This document shows, one piece after another, positions 35,587 to 47,691 of a DNA stretch of 51,176 nt. The notes below the pieces were generated by a model. That model ran no database searches and was not told where the DNA came from. It was given only the letters and a program-made list of their open reading frames with translations. Origin of the DNA: Litorilinea aerophila (GTDB lineage Bacteria > Chloroflexota > Anaerolineae > Caldilineales > Caldilineaceae); contig NZ_VIGC02000037.1 in assembly GCF_006569185.2 (NCBI RefSeq), positions 1 through 51,176 of the forward strand, written 5' to 3'. Position numbers and translations under genes: made by a program. Every line of letters begins with the position of its first letter. The stretch's first letter is position 1.

Positions 35587-35752
35587 GAACAGGCAACCAG
35601 GGCTGGCCCTGCCCGGCTTCCCCAGCCCCCCACCCACCAGGACACAACACCGGTCTGGGGTCACCCGCCGCCCATCGACAGACACCTGGACGATGGGCCA
35701 CCCATTTGTCATCTATTTTTATCCGTACCCGTCTGGAAAGAGCAGGTATCCC

Positions 35753-37486
35753 ATGGAATCCAACCCCACCTTGCGCAGCCGGGCCTGGTTCGGACGAACC
35801 GACCAGCTCGGCTTCATCCACCGTAGCTGGATCAAGAACCAGGGCCATCCGGATCACATGTTCGACGGCCGGCCGGTCATCGGCATCTGCAACACCTGGT
35901 CGGAACTCACTCCCTGCAACGCCCACTTCCGCATCCTGGCCGAAATGGTCAAGCGGGGCGTCTACGAGGCCGGCGGCTTCCCCCTGGAGTTCCCGGTCAT
36001 GTCCCTGGGCGAGCCCATCATGCGCCCCACCACCATGCTCTACCGCAACCTGGTCAGCATGGACGTGGAAGAATCCATCCGGGCCAATCCCCTGGACGGC
36101 GTGGTGATCCTGGCCGGCTGTGACAAGACCACGCCCGCCACCCTCATGGGCGCAGCCAGCGTAGACCTGCCCACCATCGTGGTCTCCGGCGGCCCCATGC
36201 TCAACGGCAAGTACCGGGGCCGCGACATCGGCTCCGGCACGGACGTCTGGAAGTTCACCGACGACGTGCGCGCCGGCCGCATGAGCATGGAAGAATACCT
36301 GGAGGCCGAATCCTGCATGTCCCGCAGCGACGGCCACTGCATGACCATGGGCACCGCTTCCACCATGGCCTGCATGGTGGAAGCCCTGGGCCTCACCCTG
36401 CCCAGCGGCGCGGCCATCCCCGCGGCAGACTCCCGGCGCAAACGGCTGGCTCACCTGGCCGGCAATCGCATCGTGGAGATGGTGCGGGAAGGGCTGACCC
36501 TCTCCAAGATCCTCACCCGGGAGGCTTTCGAGAACGCCATCCGGGTCAACGCGGCCATCGGCGGCTCCAGCAACTTCGTCGTCCACCTGCTGGCCCTGGC
36601 CGGCCGGGTGGGCGTCCCCCTGAGCCTGGACGACTTCGACCGGCTGGGCAGCCATCTGCCCTTGCTGGTGAACCTGATGCCCTCGGGCCAATATCTGATG
36701 GAGGATTTCTACTACGCAGGCGGGCTACCGGTGGTGATCCACGAGCTGAGGGAGCTGCTCCACATGGACGCCCTGACAGTGACGGGAAAGAGCGTGGCCG
36801 AGAATCTCGCGTCCCCAGGGGCGACCGTCTGCTACAACCGGGAGGTCATCGCCACTTTGGACAAACCCTTCCAGCGGGAGGCCGGTCTGGCCGTGCTCCG
36901 GGGGAACCTCTGTGAGGACGGGGCCATCATCAAGCCGTCGGCCGCCTCGCCGGAGCTGCTGCGCCACCGGGGCCGGGCCGTGGTCTTCGAGTCCATCGAG
37001 GACTACCACGCCCGCATCGATGACCCGGACCTGGAGGTGGACCGGGATTCGGTGCTGGTGCTGAAGTACGTGGGGCCCAGGGGCTACCCCGGCATGCCCG
37101 AGGTGGGCAACATGGGTCTGCCCAAGAAACTGTTGGAGCAGGGGGTGAAAGACATGGTGCGCATCTCCGACGGCCGCATGAGCGGCACAGCCTTTGGCAC
37201 GGTGGTGCTCCACGTCGCGCCCGAATCGGCCGTGGGCGGCACCCTGGCCCTGGTGGAAAACGGCGACCCCATCGAGCTGGACGTGCCCAACCGGCGCCTG
37301 CACCTGGATGTGCCGGAAGAAGAGCTGGCCCGCCGCCGGGCTGCCTGGCGCCCGCCGGTCACGCCCTACACGGAACGGGGCTACGCCCGGCTATACGTGG
37401 AGCACGTCCTCCAGGCGAACCAGGGCGCGGACTTCGACTTCCTGGTGGGCAAATCCGGCGCGTTCATCCCGCGGGATTCCCATTAA
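35753..37486 (+). CDS. IlvD/Edd-family aldonate dehydratase
   Basis: A 577-aa dehydratase starting at ATG 35753; the ORF runs much further upstream without similarity. Cluster cysteines are C55, C123 and C196, and K125 follows C123 in AGCDKTTPA. The C55/C123/C196 spacing is identical to that of pentonate (L-arabinonate) dehydratases as I recall them, and the length fits that subgroup. The C-terminal SDGRMSGTAFGT motif is present. Family knowledge: it dehydrates a sugar acid to the 2-keto-3-deoxy acid using a [2Fe-2S] cluster. Followed by a terminator and a LacI-regulated sugar importer, so a role in pentose or sugar-acid catabolism is likely. Confidence 0.9.
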   Translation: MESNPTLRSRAWFGRTDQLGFIHRSWIKNQGHPDHMFDGRPVIGICNTWSELTPCNAHFRILAEMVKRGVYEAGGFPLEFPVMSLGEPIMRPTTMLYRNLVSMDVEESIRANPLDGVVILAGCDKTTPATLMGAASVDLPTIVVSGGPMLNGKYRGRDIGSGTDVWKFTDDVRAGRMSMEEYLEAESCMSRSDGHCMTMGTASTMACMVEALGLTLPSGAAIPAADSRRKRLAHLAGNRIVEMVREGLTLSKILTREAFENAIRVNAAIGGSSNFVVHLLALAGRVGVPLSLDDFDRLGSHLPLLVNLMPSGQYLMEDFYYAGGLPVVIHELRELLHMDALTVTGKSVAENLASPGATVCYNREVIATLDKPFQREAGLAVLRGNLCEDGAIIKPSAASPELLRHRGRAVVFESIEDYHARIDDPDLEVDRDSVLVLKYVGPRGYPGMPEVGNMGLPKKLLEQGVKDMVRISDGRMSGTAFGTVVLHVAPESAVGGTLALVENGDPIELDVPNRRLHLDVPEEELARRRAAWRPPVTPYTERGYARLYVEHVLQANQGADFDFLVGKSGAFIPRDSH

Positions 37487-37499
37487 AACCCCATGCCGG

Positions 37500-37525
37500 T
37501 AGAGGCGCACGACCGTGCGCCTCTA
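37500..37525 (+). terminator. Terminator after the dehydratase gene
   Basis: A perfect 11-bp stem (37500-37510 with 37515-37525) and a 4-nt loop, followed by a T/C-rich tract. It separates the dehydratase from the LacI-importer unit. Confidence 0.75.
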
Positions 37526-37554
37526 TCTCCTTTATCTCTTTATCTCTACACCTC

Positions 37555-37583
37555 TTGACACTGCCCCAAACCCATGCTATCAT
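37555..37583 (+). promoter_or_regulatory. Consensus promoter of the LacI-importer operon
   Basis: TTGACA (37555-37560), exactly 17 nt, then TATCAT (37578-37583). The predicted transcription start (about 37590) lies just before the operator palindrome. Confidence 0.8.
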
Positions 37584-37597
37584 GCCTGCAGTTTATT

Positions 37598-37621
37598 GAC
37601 ACGTGTAAGGTTACACGTGTC
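37598..37621 (+). promoter_or_regulatory. 24-bp perfect palindrome, LacI-family operator
   Basis: The arms GACACGTGTAA and TTACACGTGTC are perfectly complementary around a central GG. The site is between promoter and regulator gene, as expected for autorepression by a LacI-family protein. No second copy was seen in the window. Confidence 0.82.
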
Positions 37622-37668
37622 ATCTGCCTTTGTCATCTTCCCATCTACATTTTTCAGGTACTTTTCCC

Positions 37669-38721
<1,053 letters not shown>

Positions 38722-38852
38722 GCAATGTCCGACGACCGCCGGACCTCTGCCATGTTTTCTGCTGCCATGTTTGCTGCGGGGTTCTTGTAGCATTGTTCCC
38801 CAATGTTCGAAGAGTACTTTCCCACCTACTCTATCACTCCAGGAGGAATCCC

Positions 38853-40226
38853 ATGACACAGAAGCTATCCCGTCGAAAATTTCTGCAGCTATCGGCGATG
38901 AGTGGCCTGGGGGCTGCCCTGGCCGGCTGTGTGGCACCCGCCGCACCCGGCGCGACCGAAGCGCCCACAGCAGCCGCCACGGCAGCAGGTGCCGGCAGTG
39001 CCTCTGCCCCCGCGGAGCTACGCTTCGTCTGGTGGGGCGGCCAGCTTCGTGCGGACATCACCACCCAGGTCATCAAGATGTTCGAAGCCAAGCATCCCAA
39101 CGTGAAGTTCACCTACGAGCCCCTGGGCTTCGAAGAATATTGGACCAAGATGACCACCCAGGCTGCAGGAGGAGGTCTGCCGGACATTATGCAGCACGGC
39201 TCACCCACCCTGGTGGAATGGGCCAAGAACGGCTTCCTCCTCCCCCTGGATGAGTATGTCTCCTCTGGCGTCATCGACTTCACCCATGTGCCCGAGGTTC
39301 TGCAAACCCACGGCATGGTGGATGGCAAGATCTATGGGGTGAGCGCCGGCACCAATGCCAACGGCATTGTCATCGATCTGGATGCCTTTGAGAAAGCCGG
39401 CGTAGACGTTCCCCCAGACACGTGGACCTGGCCAGAGTTCGAGGAGCTTGTGTTGACGCTGCACGAGAAGCTGGACATCTGGGGCTTTGGCATGTATCTC
39501 CATCACATCGATCTGTGGCGGGTGATCTATGCCGGCCTGGGCATGGAGCTCTACGCGCCCGACGGCAAGTCCCTGGGCTACACGGATGACCAACCCCTCA
39601 TCGATCACATGAAGATGATCCTGCGCCTGCAGGAAGCCGGTGCGATCCCATCCCTGGCAGAAGAGAGCGAAGTGCACGGCCTCGGCCCGGAAAGCCAGTT
39701 TATCGTCTCTGGACAGGCTGCCATGGACTGGCTGGCCGGCTCCAATCAACTGGTTGCCCTGTGGACCGCAGCTGGCGAGGAGCGGCGGTTTAAGATCATG
39801 CCCGTTCCCAGGGCTGTTGGTGGCAAGCAGGGACTCTCCATCCGCCCCAGCCAGTTCGAGGCGATCACGGTACATTCCCAACATCCGGAAATCGCCGCCA
39901 TGTTCCTGGATTTCTTCATCAACGATGTGGAGGCCAACAAGGTCCTGAACGGGGAACGGGGAGTGCCCATCAACACGGTGGTGTTGGAGGCGTTGAAGGC
40001 AGAAGCCCAGCCGCCCCAGGCCGCTATCTATGATTACCTGGCTCGCCTGGCAGAAGATTCCACACCCTATTCCCTGGTCCAGGATCCTCTGGGGGTGGAG
40101 GACATCCGCACCAACGTCTACTACCCGGAATTCACCGATCCGGTGCGCTATGGCCTGATCACACCGGAAGAGGGTGCCCGGGTATTGCGGGAGCGGGCCA
40201 ACGAGATTCTGGCCGCAGCCAACTAA
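38853..40226 (+). CDS. Tat-type sugar-binding lipoprotein
   Basis: A 457-aa family 1 solute-binding protein. The signal combines a twin-arginine motif (SRRKFLQL) with a lipobox LAGC (Cys26), so it is probably exported folded and then lipidated. An Ala/Pro/Thr linker follows, and the mature part begins LRFVWWGGQLRADIT. AGGAGG is 6 nt before the ATG. First transport gene after the LacI regulator, with 131 nt between them. Confidence 0.93.
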   Translation: MTQKLSRRKFLQLSAMSGLGAALAGCVAPAAPGATEAPTAAATAAGAGSASAPAELRFVWWGGQLRADITTQVIKMFEAKHPNVKFTYEPLGFEEYWTKMTTQAAGGGLPDIMQHGSPTLVEWAKNGFLLPLDEYVSSGVIDFTHVPEVLQTHGMVDGKIYGVSAGTNANGIVIDLDAFEKAGVDVPPDTWTWPEFEELVLTLHEKLDIWGFGMYLHHIDLWRVIYAGLGMELYAPDGKSLGYTDDQPLIDHMKMILRLQEAGAIPSLAEESEVHGLGPESQFIVSGQAAMDWLAGSNQLVALWTAAGEERRFKIMPVPRAVGGKQGLSIRPSQFEAITVHSQHPEIAAMFLDFFINDVEANKVLNGERGVPINTVVLEALKAEAQPPQAAIYDYLARLAEDSTPYSLVQDPLGVEDIRTNVYYPEFTDPVRYGLITPEEGARVLRERANEILAAAN

Positions 40227-40228
40227 GC

Positions 40229-40296
40229 CGTCCTGTCAAAATGCCGGGTATCCCTCCGGTCGTAAGCCCGGGGGATACCCGGGTGTTGGCAGGACG
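40229..40296 (+). terminator. Large two-part stem-loop after the binding-protein gene
   Basis: Outer arms CGTCCTG (40229-40235) and CAGGACG (40290-40296), and inner arms CCGGGTATCCC (40244-40254) and GGGATACCCGG (40272-40282), all perfect. There is no T-run. It starts within 3 nt of the stop codon. Probable mRNA stabiliser or attenuator. Confidence 0.75.
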
Positions 40297-40354
40297 TTGA
40301 ATCCGTACGGTGTCGGTATGCTTGATATTGGCATAAATGAGAGGGAGGTTCCAT

Positions 40355-41308
40355 GTGGCTGGCGTAGTGGAAATGGGCGCGGAGTCCCTGCCCCCAAAAA
40401 CAGCAGCCGCCAAACCACGGAGCAGGCGGTGGCGTCAGGATAACTTGATGGGCTACCTGTTCATCTCGCCCTGGCTCATCGGCTTTTTCGTCTGGACCCT
40501 TATTCCCATCGGTGCATCCCTGGTGTTGAGCTTCACGGATTACAATATCCTGGCAGGCGCTCCGAATTGGGTGGGATTCCAGAACTTTCAGAAGATGTTC
40601 CTGGGCGACCCCCGATACTGGCGCGCCGTCAAGGCAACCTTCTACTTTACCTTTGCCTCGGTCCCCCTGAAGCTGGCCTTTGCCCTGGCAGTGGCCATGG
40701 TCCTGAACCGGGCACGAGCCTTTGTCGGGGTCTACCGGGCCATGTATTACGCGCCATCCATCGTGGGCGGCAGTATCGCCGTGGCCGTGATGTGGCGGGA
40801 GATCTTCGGCAGCAACGGCCTGTTCAACGCGCTTCTGGCGCTGGTGGGTCTGCCGGGAAGGGCCTGGCTGGGCGATCCCGCGACGGCCATTTGGACCTTG
40901 ATCCTGCTGGCGGTGTGGCAATTTGGCTCGCCCATGTTGATCTTCCTGGCCGGTCTCAAACACATCCCCCCAGAATTCTACGAGGCTGCTTCCATCGACG
41001 GGGCCGGTTTCTGGGCCAAGTTCTTGCGCATCACCCTCCCCTTGCTGACCCCGGTGATCTTCTTCAACCTGGTGATGCAGCTCATCTACGGGTTCATGAC
41101 CTTTACCCAGGCCTATGTCATCACCGGCGGGAAACCCCTGGACACCACCCTGTTCTACAACCTGTATGTGTTCAACCGGGCCTTTCACGTCTTCGAGTTG
41201 GGGTACGGGGCGGCCATGTCTTGGGTGTTGCTGGCGGTCATCGCCGTCGTCACCGGGCTGATGTTTCGTTTCTCCCGTTATTGGGTTTTCTACGAAGCTG
41301 CGGAGTAA
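40355..41308 (+). CDS. Sugar ABC transporter permease (MalF-like)
   Basis: A ~317-aa membrane protein with six TM helices from LFISPWLIGFFVWTLIPIG and an EAA loop (EFYEAASIDGAGFWAKFLRI). I prefer the GTG at 40355, with GGGAGG 6 nt upstream. The ATG at 40337 precedes that site. The stop codon TAA is supplied by the GTAAAT end of a dispersed hairpin element (41305-41388). Confidence 0.9.
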   Translation: MAGVVEMGAESLPPKTAAAKPRSRRWRQDNLMGYLFISPWLIGFFVWTLIPIGASLVLSFTDYNILAGAPNWVGFQNFQKMFLGDPRYWRAVKATFYFTFASVPLKLAFALAVAMVLNRARAFVGVYRAMYYAPSIVGGSIAVAVMWREIFGSNGLFNALLALVGLPGRAWLGDPATAIWTLILLAVWQFGSPMLIFLAGLKHIPPEFYEAASIDGAGFWAKFLRITLPLLTPVIFFNLVMQLIYGFMTFTQAYVITGGKPLDTTLFYNLYVFNRAFHVFELGYGAAMSWVLLAVIAVVTGLMFRFSRYWVFYEAAE

Positions 41309-41388
41309 ATCTCGGCAGAAATTCGCCGATAACATCCACCAAAGATAGTACCGCCGAATTTCTGCCGTGGTATTTACGCCAAACTGTA
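41305..41388 (-). repeat. Hairpin element, full copy, inside the permease operon
   Basis: An 84-nt copy in reverse orientation. Its right end provides the stop codon of the upstream permease (GAG-TAA). It ends 15 nt before the next start codon. Arms GGCAGAAATTCG and CGAATTTCTGCC are perfect. Five bases (CTCCG) occur on both sides, but other copies show no duplication. Confidence 0.9.
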
Positions 41389-41402
41389 CGGAGCAGGAGA
41401 CC

Positions 41403-42287
41403 ATGGGCGCATTCAACGACTCTTCCACCATCAGAGCAAATCCCAAAAGAGTGCCGGAGTTACTCAAGACGGGAGCCTTTCACGCCGGAGTGCTGGCCCT
41501 GAGTTTCGTGATGATCTACCCCCTCCTCTGGATGCTGGCTAGCTCCTTTAAGGGGCCCGACGAAATCTGGACCAACGTCTCCTCCCTGATCCCCCGGCGC
41601 TTCACCCTGCAAAACTACATTGAAGGGTGGGCCGGCTTTGGCGGCGTCACCTTTACCACCTATTTCAGAAATTCCCTGCTGGTGACGATTATCAGCACGG
41701 TAGCCTCAGTCTTCTCGTCGGCGGTGGTAGCCTATGGTTTCGCCCGCATCCGCTTTGCCGGACGGGGCTTTTGGTTCGCGGTGATGCTGGCGACCATGAT
41801 GTTGCCGGTGCAGGTCCAGATCATCCCTCAATACATCGTTTTCAGCCGCCTGGGTTGGGTCAACACCTACATCCCCCTGATTCTGCCCCACTTTTTTGCG
41901 GCTCCCTTCTTTGTCTTCATGATCGTCCAGTTCATCCGCGGCATCCCCAGGGAGCTAGACGAGGCGGCGGAAATCGATGGCTGCAACCGGGCGGGCATCT
42001 TCTTCCGCATCATCCTGCCCCTGCTCAAGCCGGCCCTGGTCACCGCCTCCATCTTCGCTTTCTACTGGAGCTGGGATGACTTCCTGACCCCCTTGGTCTA
42101 CCTCAACAACCCTCGGCTGTACACCATCTCCCTGGCCCTGCGCTCGTTCGCCGATCCCTCTTCCGTAACCAACTGGGGCGGTGTCTTTGCCATGGGAACC
42201 TTGGCATTGGTGCCTGTGTCTGTCTTGTTTGTCGCCTTCCAAAAATATCTGGTGGAGGGGATCAGCACCACAGGCCTGAAAGGATGA
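41403..42287 (+). CDS. Sugar ABC transporter permease (MalG-like)
   Basis: A 294-aa permease with six TM helices and the EAA loop ELDEAAEIDGCNRAGIFFRI, ending in KYLVEGISTTGLKG, typical for MalG-type proteins. CAGGAG is 5 nt before the ATG; the preceding ~12 codons of the longer ORF are repeat-derived and rejected. No ATPase follows, so a shared ATPase is expected. It ends 9 nt from the convergent MFS gene. Confidence 0.92.
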   Translation: MGAFNDSSTIRANPKRVPELLKTGAFHAGVLALSFVMIYPLLWMLASSFKGPDEIWTNVSSLIPRRFTLQNYIEGWAGFGGVTFTTYFRNSLLVTIISTVASVFSSAVVAYGFARIRFAGRGFWFAVMLATMMLPVQVQIIPQYIVFSRLGWVNTYIPLILPHFFAAPFFVFMIVQFIRGIPRELDEAAEIDGCNRAGIFFRIILPLLKPALVTASIFAFYWSWDDFLTPLVYLNNPRLYTISLALRSFADPSSVTNWGGVFAMGTLALVPVSVLFVAFQKYLVEGISTTGLKG

Positions 42288-42296
42288 GGCAGGACA

Positions 42297-43460
42297 TCAC
42301 GTGGCCTCGCCCGCGGGAAGGGGCAGGGAGCGGGCAGCCAGCAAACGCTTTACCCAGAGGAAGACCAGCAAGGAACAGACCACCAGCCCGGCGGCCGCGG
42401 TGAAAAGTCCCTGGTAGCCCACGTATTCGGAGATCCAGCCCAGGCCGATGGCGCCCAGGCCAATGCCCAGGTCGACAGCGGTGGAAAACGACGCGATGGC
42501 CACACCCCGCCGATCCGGCCGAGCCATGCGGACGGTCAGCGCATTCAGCACCGGGTGGGCAGCGCCAAAGCCGATCCCATACAAAACCGCCGCCCCCACC
42601 ACGCCGGCCAGTCCGGTGGAGAAGCCCAGGACCACCAGCGCCACCATGGCGAACAGCAGTGCCGGCACGATGACCACCCCTTCGCCGTAGCGATCCGAAA
42701 GGCTGCCGGCCGAGGGCCGGGTCAAGGCCAGGGTGAGGGCAAAGGCCAGGAAAAAGGTGCCCGAGTTCACCCCAATCGCATCCGCAAACAAGGGGACAAA
42801 AGTGGTGATCCCGCCATAGGAGCCGAAGAGGAAGAAGACCGCCAGGGTCAAGGGCAGGACCGACTTCTCCACCACGCCGATGCCCCTGCTGCCCGGCTGC
42901 CGCTGAAAAGGCATGGTCGCGCCAAAGGTCAGGAGGAGCGCCACCATGGACAGGCCAACGCCGGATAGGAAGAGGGCCCACGGGGAAATCTCCTGGAAGA
43001 GCCAGACGCCGAAAACCGGCCCCACCGCCATGGCCAGGGTCATGACCAGTCCCATCCACCCCATGCCTTCCCCCAGGCGAGGACGGGGAATCATGTCGGT
43101 GATGGCCGTCTGCAGGGAGGTGGAGGAAACGGCCCAGCTCACCCCGTGGAGGATGCGAATCCCCAACAACACCCCGACGCCCCCCACCCAGCCATAGAGG
43201 TACATGGCCAGGGCGAAGAGCAGGATCCCCCCCACGATAAACGGGCGCCGTCCGAACCGATCCAACAGGCCGCCGGTCAGGGGCCGAATGGCCACGGAAG
43301 CCAGCATGAAGAAGCCCATGGCCAGGCCCACCTGGGCCTCGCTGCCGCCCATCTGCTTGATGAAGACCGGCAGGGTCGGGTACAGGGCGTAAAACGCTAC
43401 GAAAAGAAACAGCGTCCCCAAAATCGCGAAGATAAAAGAACGGGTCCAGAGGCGCTCCAT
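42297..43460 (-). CDS. MFS transporter
   Basis: A 387-aa protein with about 12 TM helices and the motif-A-like loop RPLTGGLLDRFGRRPFIVGG between helices 2 and 3, echoed in the second half (RPSAGSLSDRYGEG). Such proteins are usually drug or metabolite efflux carriers. The ATG at 43460 has CAGGAG upstream. It is divergent from the AraC-type regulator, which probably controls it. Confidence 0.9.
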   Translation of the reverse strand: MERLWTRSFIFAILGTLFLFVAFYALYPTLPVFIKQMGGSEAQVGLAMGFFMLASVAIRPLTGGLLDRFGRRPFIVGGILLFALAMYLYGWVGGVGVLLGIRILHGVSWAVSSTSLQTAITDMIPRPRLGEGMGWMGLVMTLAMAVGPVFGVWLFQEISPWALFLSGVGLSMVALLLTFGATMPFQRQPGSRGIGVVEKSVLPLTLAVFFLFGSYGGITTFVPLFADAIGVNSGTFFLAFALTLALTRPSAGSLSDRYGEGVVIVPALLFAMVALVVLGFSTGLAGVVGAAVLYGIGFGAAHPVLNALTVRMARPDRRGVAIASFSTAVDLGIGLGAIGLGWISEYVGYQGLFTAAAGLVVCSLLVFLWVKRLLAARSLPLPAGEAT

Positions 43461-43657
43461 GTTTTGTGCTCCTGCAGGTAGATCACCCGGCTCGCCCCCA
43501 ACAGCCGGGCGCGGGTTCATCCGTCGCGGCGGTGGGCAACCGTCGCTACCCGGGGGCGCATTGTCATCTGGCGACTATTTTAGTATCCTGGGATGAAAAG
43601 GGATACAATAATTCTCCAGAATCCTTGTACGATCCTGCAAGTTCACAAGGAGCGGCC

Positions 43658-44611
43658 ATGCATCTGATCAACCTCCGGTCTGTCGATAGCCAGGCCCAGC
43701 GAACCCAGGCCAATCGGGCCGAACTGGTAGAGCGGCTCACCCGGTATCTACCCACCGACGGCAGGGTGGAGCCCTTTCCGGGCATCCGCCTCCATCGCTC
43801 CTCGTCGCCCACCGACTCCCTGCCCGGCGTGGCCGACCCTGCCTTTTGTGTGATTGCCCAGGGGAGCAAAGAGGTCTACCTGGGAGAGGAGTGTTACCGG
43901 TACGATCCGTACCACTACTGCCTGGGGACGGTGGACCTGCCCGTGGTCAGCCGGGTGGTGGATGCCTCCCCCGAACGGCCCTACCTCAGCCTCCGCCTGA
44001 CCCTGGATCCCGTCCTGGTGAGTTCGGTGCTGGCCGAGGCCGCGAACGGCATATCCCGGCGGCCGGCCAAGGTGCGGGCGTTCGATGTGAGCACCCTGGA
44101 TCCAGATCTGCTGGACGCGGTGGTGCGTCTGGCCCGGCTCCTGGATGACCCGTCCGAGGCCACGTTTCTGGCGCCACTGGTAATCCGGGAGATTCTCTAC
44201 CGGCTACTCATGGGGAACCAGGGGGACCGGCTCCGCCACATCGCCGTGCTGGGAGGCACGGCATCGCCCATCGCCCGGGCCATCGAGCGGCTCCGTCAGG
44301 ATTTCGATCGCCCCCTGCGCATCGAGAACCTGGCGCGAGAGCTGGGCATGAGCGTCTCCAGCTTCCACCACCACTTCAAGGCCGTCACCGGGATGACGCC
44401 CCTCCAGTTTCAGAAGCAGTTGCGCCTCCAGGAGGCCCGCCGGCTGATGCTGGGCGAAAATCTGGACGCCACCAGCGCCGGCTACAGCGTGGGCTACAAC
44501 GACCCCTCCCACTTCAGCCGGGAGTACAAGCGGCTCTTCGGCCAGCCGCCCATGCGGGACGTGGAACGGCTGCGGGCCATGGCCGAGGAAGTCGTTACCC
44601 CGGAGCTCTAG
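43658..44611 (+). CDS. AraC-family regulator with AraC_N domain
   Basis: A 317-aa protein. The N-terminal cupin-like AraC_N domain (PGIRLHRSSSPTD, then PAFCVIAQGSKEVYLGEECY) and the C-terminal double HTH (LARELGMSVSSFHHHFKAVT, then SAGYSVGYNDPSHFSREYK). AAGGAG lies 5 nt before the ATG. The TAG stop directly abuts a hairpin element. Divergent from the MFS gene, 197 nt away; likely an activator of that exporter. Confidence 0.92.
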   Translation: MHLINLRSVDSQAQRTQANRAELVERLTRYLPTDGRVEPFPGIRLHRSSSPTDSLPGVADPAFCVIAQGSKEVYLGEECYRYDPYHYCLGTVDLPVVSRVVDASPERPYLSLRLTLDPVLVSSVLAEAANGISRRPAKVRAFDVSTLDPDLLDAVVRLARLLDDPSEATFLAPLVIREILYRLLMGNQGDRLRHIAVLGGTASPIARAIERLRQDFDRPLRIENLARELGMSVSSFHHHFKAVTGMTPLQFQKQLRLQEARRLMLGENLDATSAGYSVGYNDPSHFSREYKRLFGQPPMRDVERLRAMAEEVVTPEL

Positions 44612-44695
44612 TACAGTCTGGCATGAATCCCCCGGCAGAAATTCGCCGACAAGTTCCACCAGGGGCAGTGCCGCCGAATTTCTGCCGGGATTTAC
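44612..44695 (+). repeat. Hairpin element, full copy with inverted core
   Basis: The ends match the standard orientation (TACAGTCTGGC left, GGGATTTAC right), but the loop and arms read in the opposite direction to the other copies (TTCCACCAGGGGCAGTGCC here is the reverse complement of the usual loop). The left end abuts the AraC stop. The right end provides the stop of the remnant at 44692. Confidence 0.85.
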
Positions 44696-44890
44696 TGGGC
44701 CACCGGCCATGGTCCGCTTCCCCCCTCTCCACCGGAGGGGCCAGACCCATAGCCGGGCTGCATCCGCAAGGTCCACAGGGTGGATGCCCCTGGCTCCTCC
44801 ACCCCGTCGCAGGGGAGCAACGCGCCGGCGGGCACATCCCGCTGCAGGGTACGGCCGGCGGCCAGGTAGAAGGGCAGGGGGCTCTGAAAC

Positions 44891-44893
<3 letters not shown>
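44692..44893 (-). pseudogene. C-terminal remnant of a SAF-domain oxidoreductase
   Basis: Directly after the glmS stop the minus strand encodes EFQSPLPFYLAAGRTLQRDV and then PAGALLPCDGVEEPGAS and LWTLRMQ. This closely resembles the last ~45 residues of SAF-domain NAD(P)-dependent homoserine-dehydrogenase-like proteins. There is no N-terminal part and no start codon of its own. The frame ends in CAG-TAA, with the TAA inside the hairpin element. Confidence 0.55.
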
Positions 44894-46774
<1,881 letters not shown>

Positions 46775-47691
46775 GGTTCAACCTCCTTGTTTTGGGTGCA
46801 AGGATCCTCCAAGGGGAAGGAAAACCGGCCCCAGGCCAGCCGCCGACATGGGTCGTGGCTGACCGACGGGAAGGGCCAGGCGCCGAGGCACCGCGTCCAT
46901 GGGCTGGTGCCCCGGCAAGGGGCAGGCGCCTCCGGGCGCGAGGCCATCCGCGCGCCGGCATGGACCGGCCGGGCCGGTTCCTCCGGAATTCGATTTTCCA
47001 GTTGGAGCGATTCCACTGCAGAGCGCCTTTGTGCCGGCGGTTACCCGCCGGTTTTCAACGCTCGCTTGACCATGTATGGTGGGGAAGATTGTGACCAGAA
47101 CCGGGGTGGTTCCTGGTTGGGCCGGTGGAAGCGACCCAGGGGCATCCGCTGATGGTTCGATTTTCCCGCAGACGCCAGTGGCCATGGGCCGGCGTCTGCG
47201 GTTAGCCCGGCGTGGAGCCGGGAACCCCCTCCTCGTCACCCGTCCCGGGCCAAAACGGCCGTGGGACGGGCCATGCGCTCTCTTCCCGTGGTTTTGGAAC
47301 CCGCGCTACGCCACCTCCTGTTCCTGCGGCTGTTCATCCAGGCTGCTGAACGCTCGCTCCCGTGGCCGGGCCACGTTGGCGGCCAGTATATCAGACCGGG
47401 CCCCGCCATGCAACTGGACGAAATCGTCAGGATACCTCACCAGAGGGGTGCCCATGTCCAAAAGCGGGAGAACGTGCTATACTCTTGCAGTCTGGCGTAA
47501 ATACCACGGCAGAAATTCGGCGGCACTACCCTACCGCTGGTGGATACCATTGGCGCATTTCTGCCGGGATTTACCCTGCCCGACTCCCATAACCGGACGG
47601 GGCGCCGAGCCGCACCCGCAGGTGGGAGCCCATTACCGATGGAATGACCAGATAGCCCATGCTCAGATAAACCGATGTCAGGAATCGAGCC
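46775..47691. other. Long hairpin-rich gap between glmS and sixA
   Basis: About 900 nt without a convincing gene. Perfect inverted repeats: CCGCAGACGCC (47166-47176) with GGCGTCTGCGG (47191-47201); GCCGGCGG...CCGCCGG then TTTT near 47031-47055; CCCGTCCC...GGGACGGG near 47240-47272. A TATACT box at 47478-47483 may serve the phosphatase. A hairpin element fills 47486-47574. Confidence 0.5.
47486..47574 (+). repeat. Hairpin element, full copy
   Basis: An 89-nt copy with a 5-nt longer loop (CTACCCTACCGCTGGTGG). Left end TGCAGTCTGGCGTAAATACC, right end CATTTCTGCC then GGGATTTAC. It lies directly after a TATACT box, in the leader of the phosphatase gene. Confidence 0.9.

Noticed and set aside
34421-35752. 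Plus-strand upstream extension of the dehydratase reading frame (444 codons)
   Set aside because: It is antisense to the AAA and dienelactone-hydrolase genes and shows no family resemblance; the real protein starts at 35753.
41305-41393. 5-bp target duplication (CTCCG) flanking one hairpin element
   Set aside because: The other copies show no duplication, so it may be chance.
46775-47100. Possible glmS ribozyme upstream of glmS
   Set aside because: The conserved catalytic core could not be found on the minus strand.
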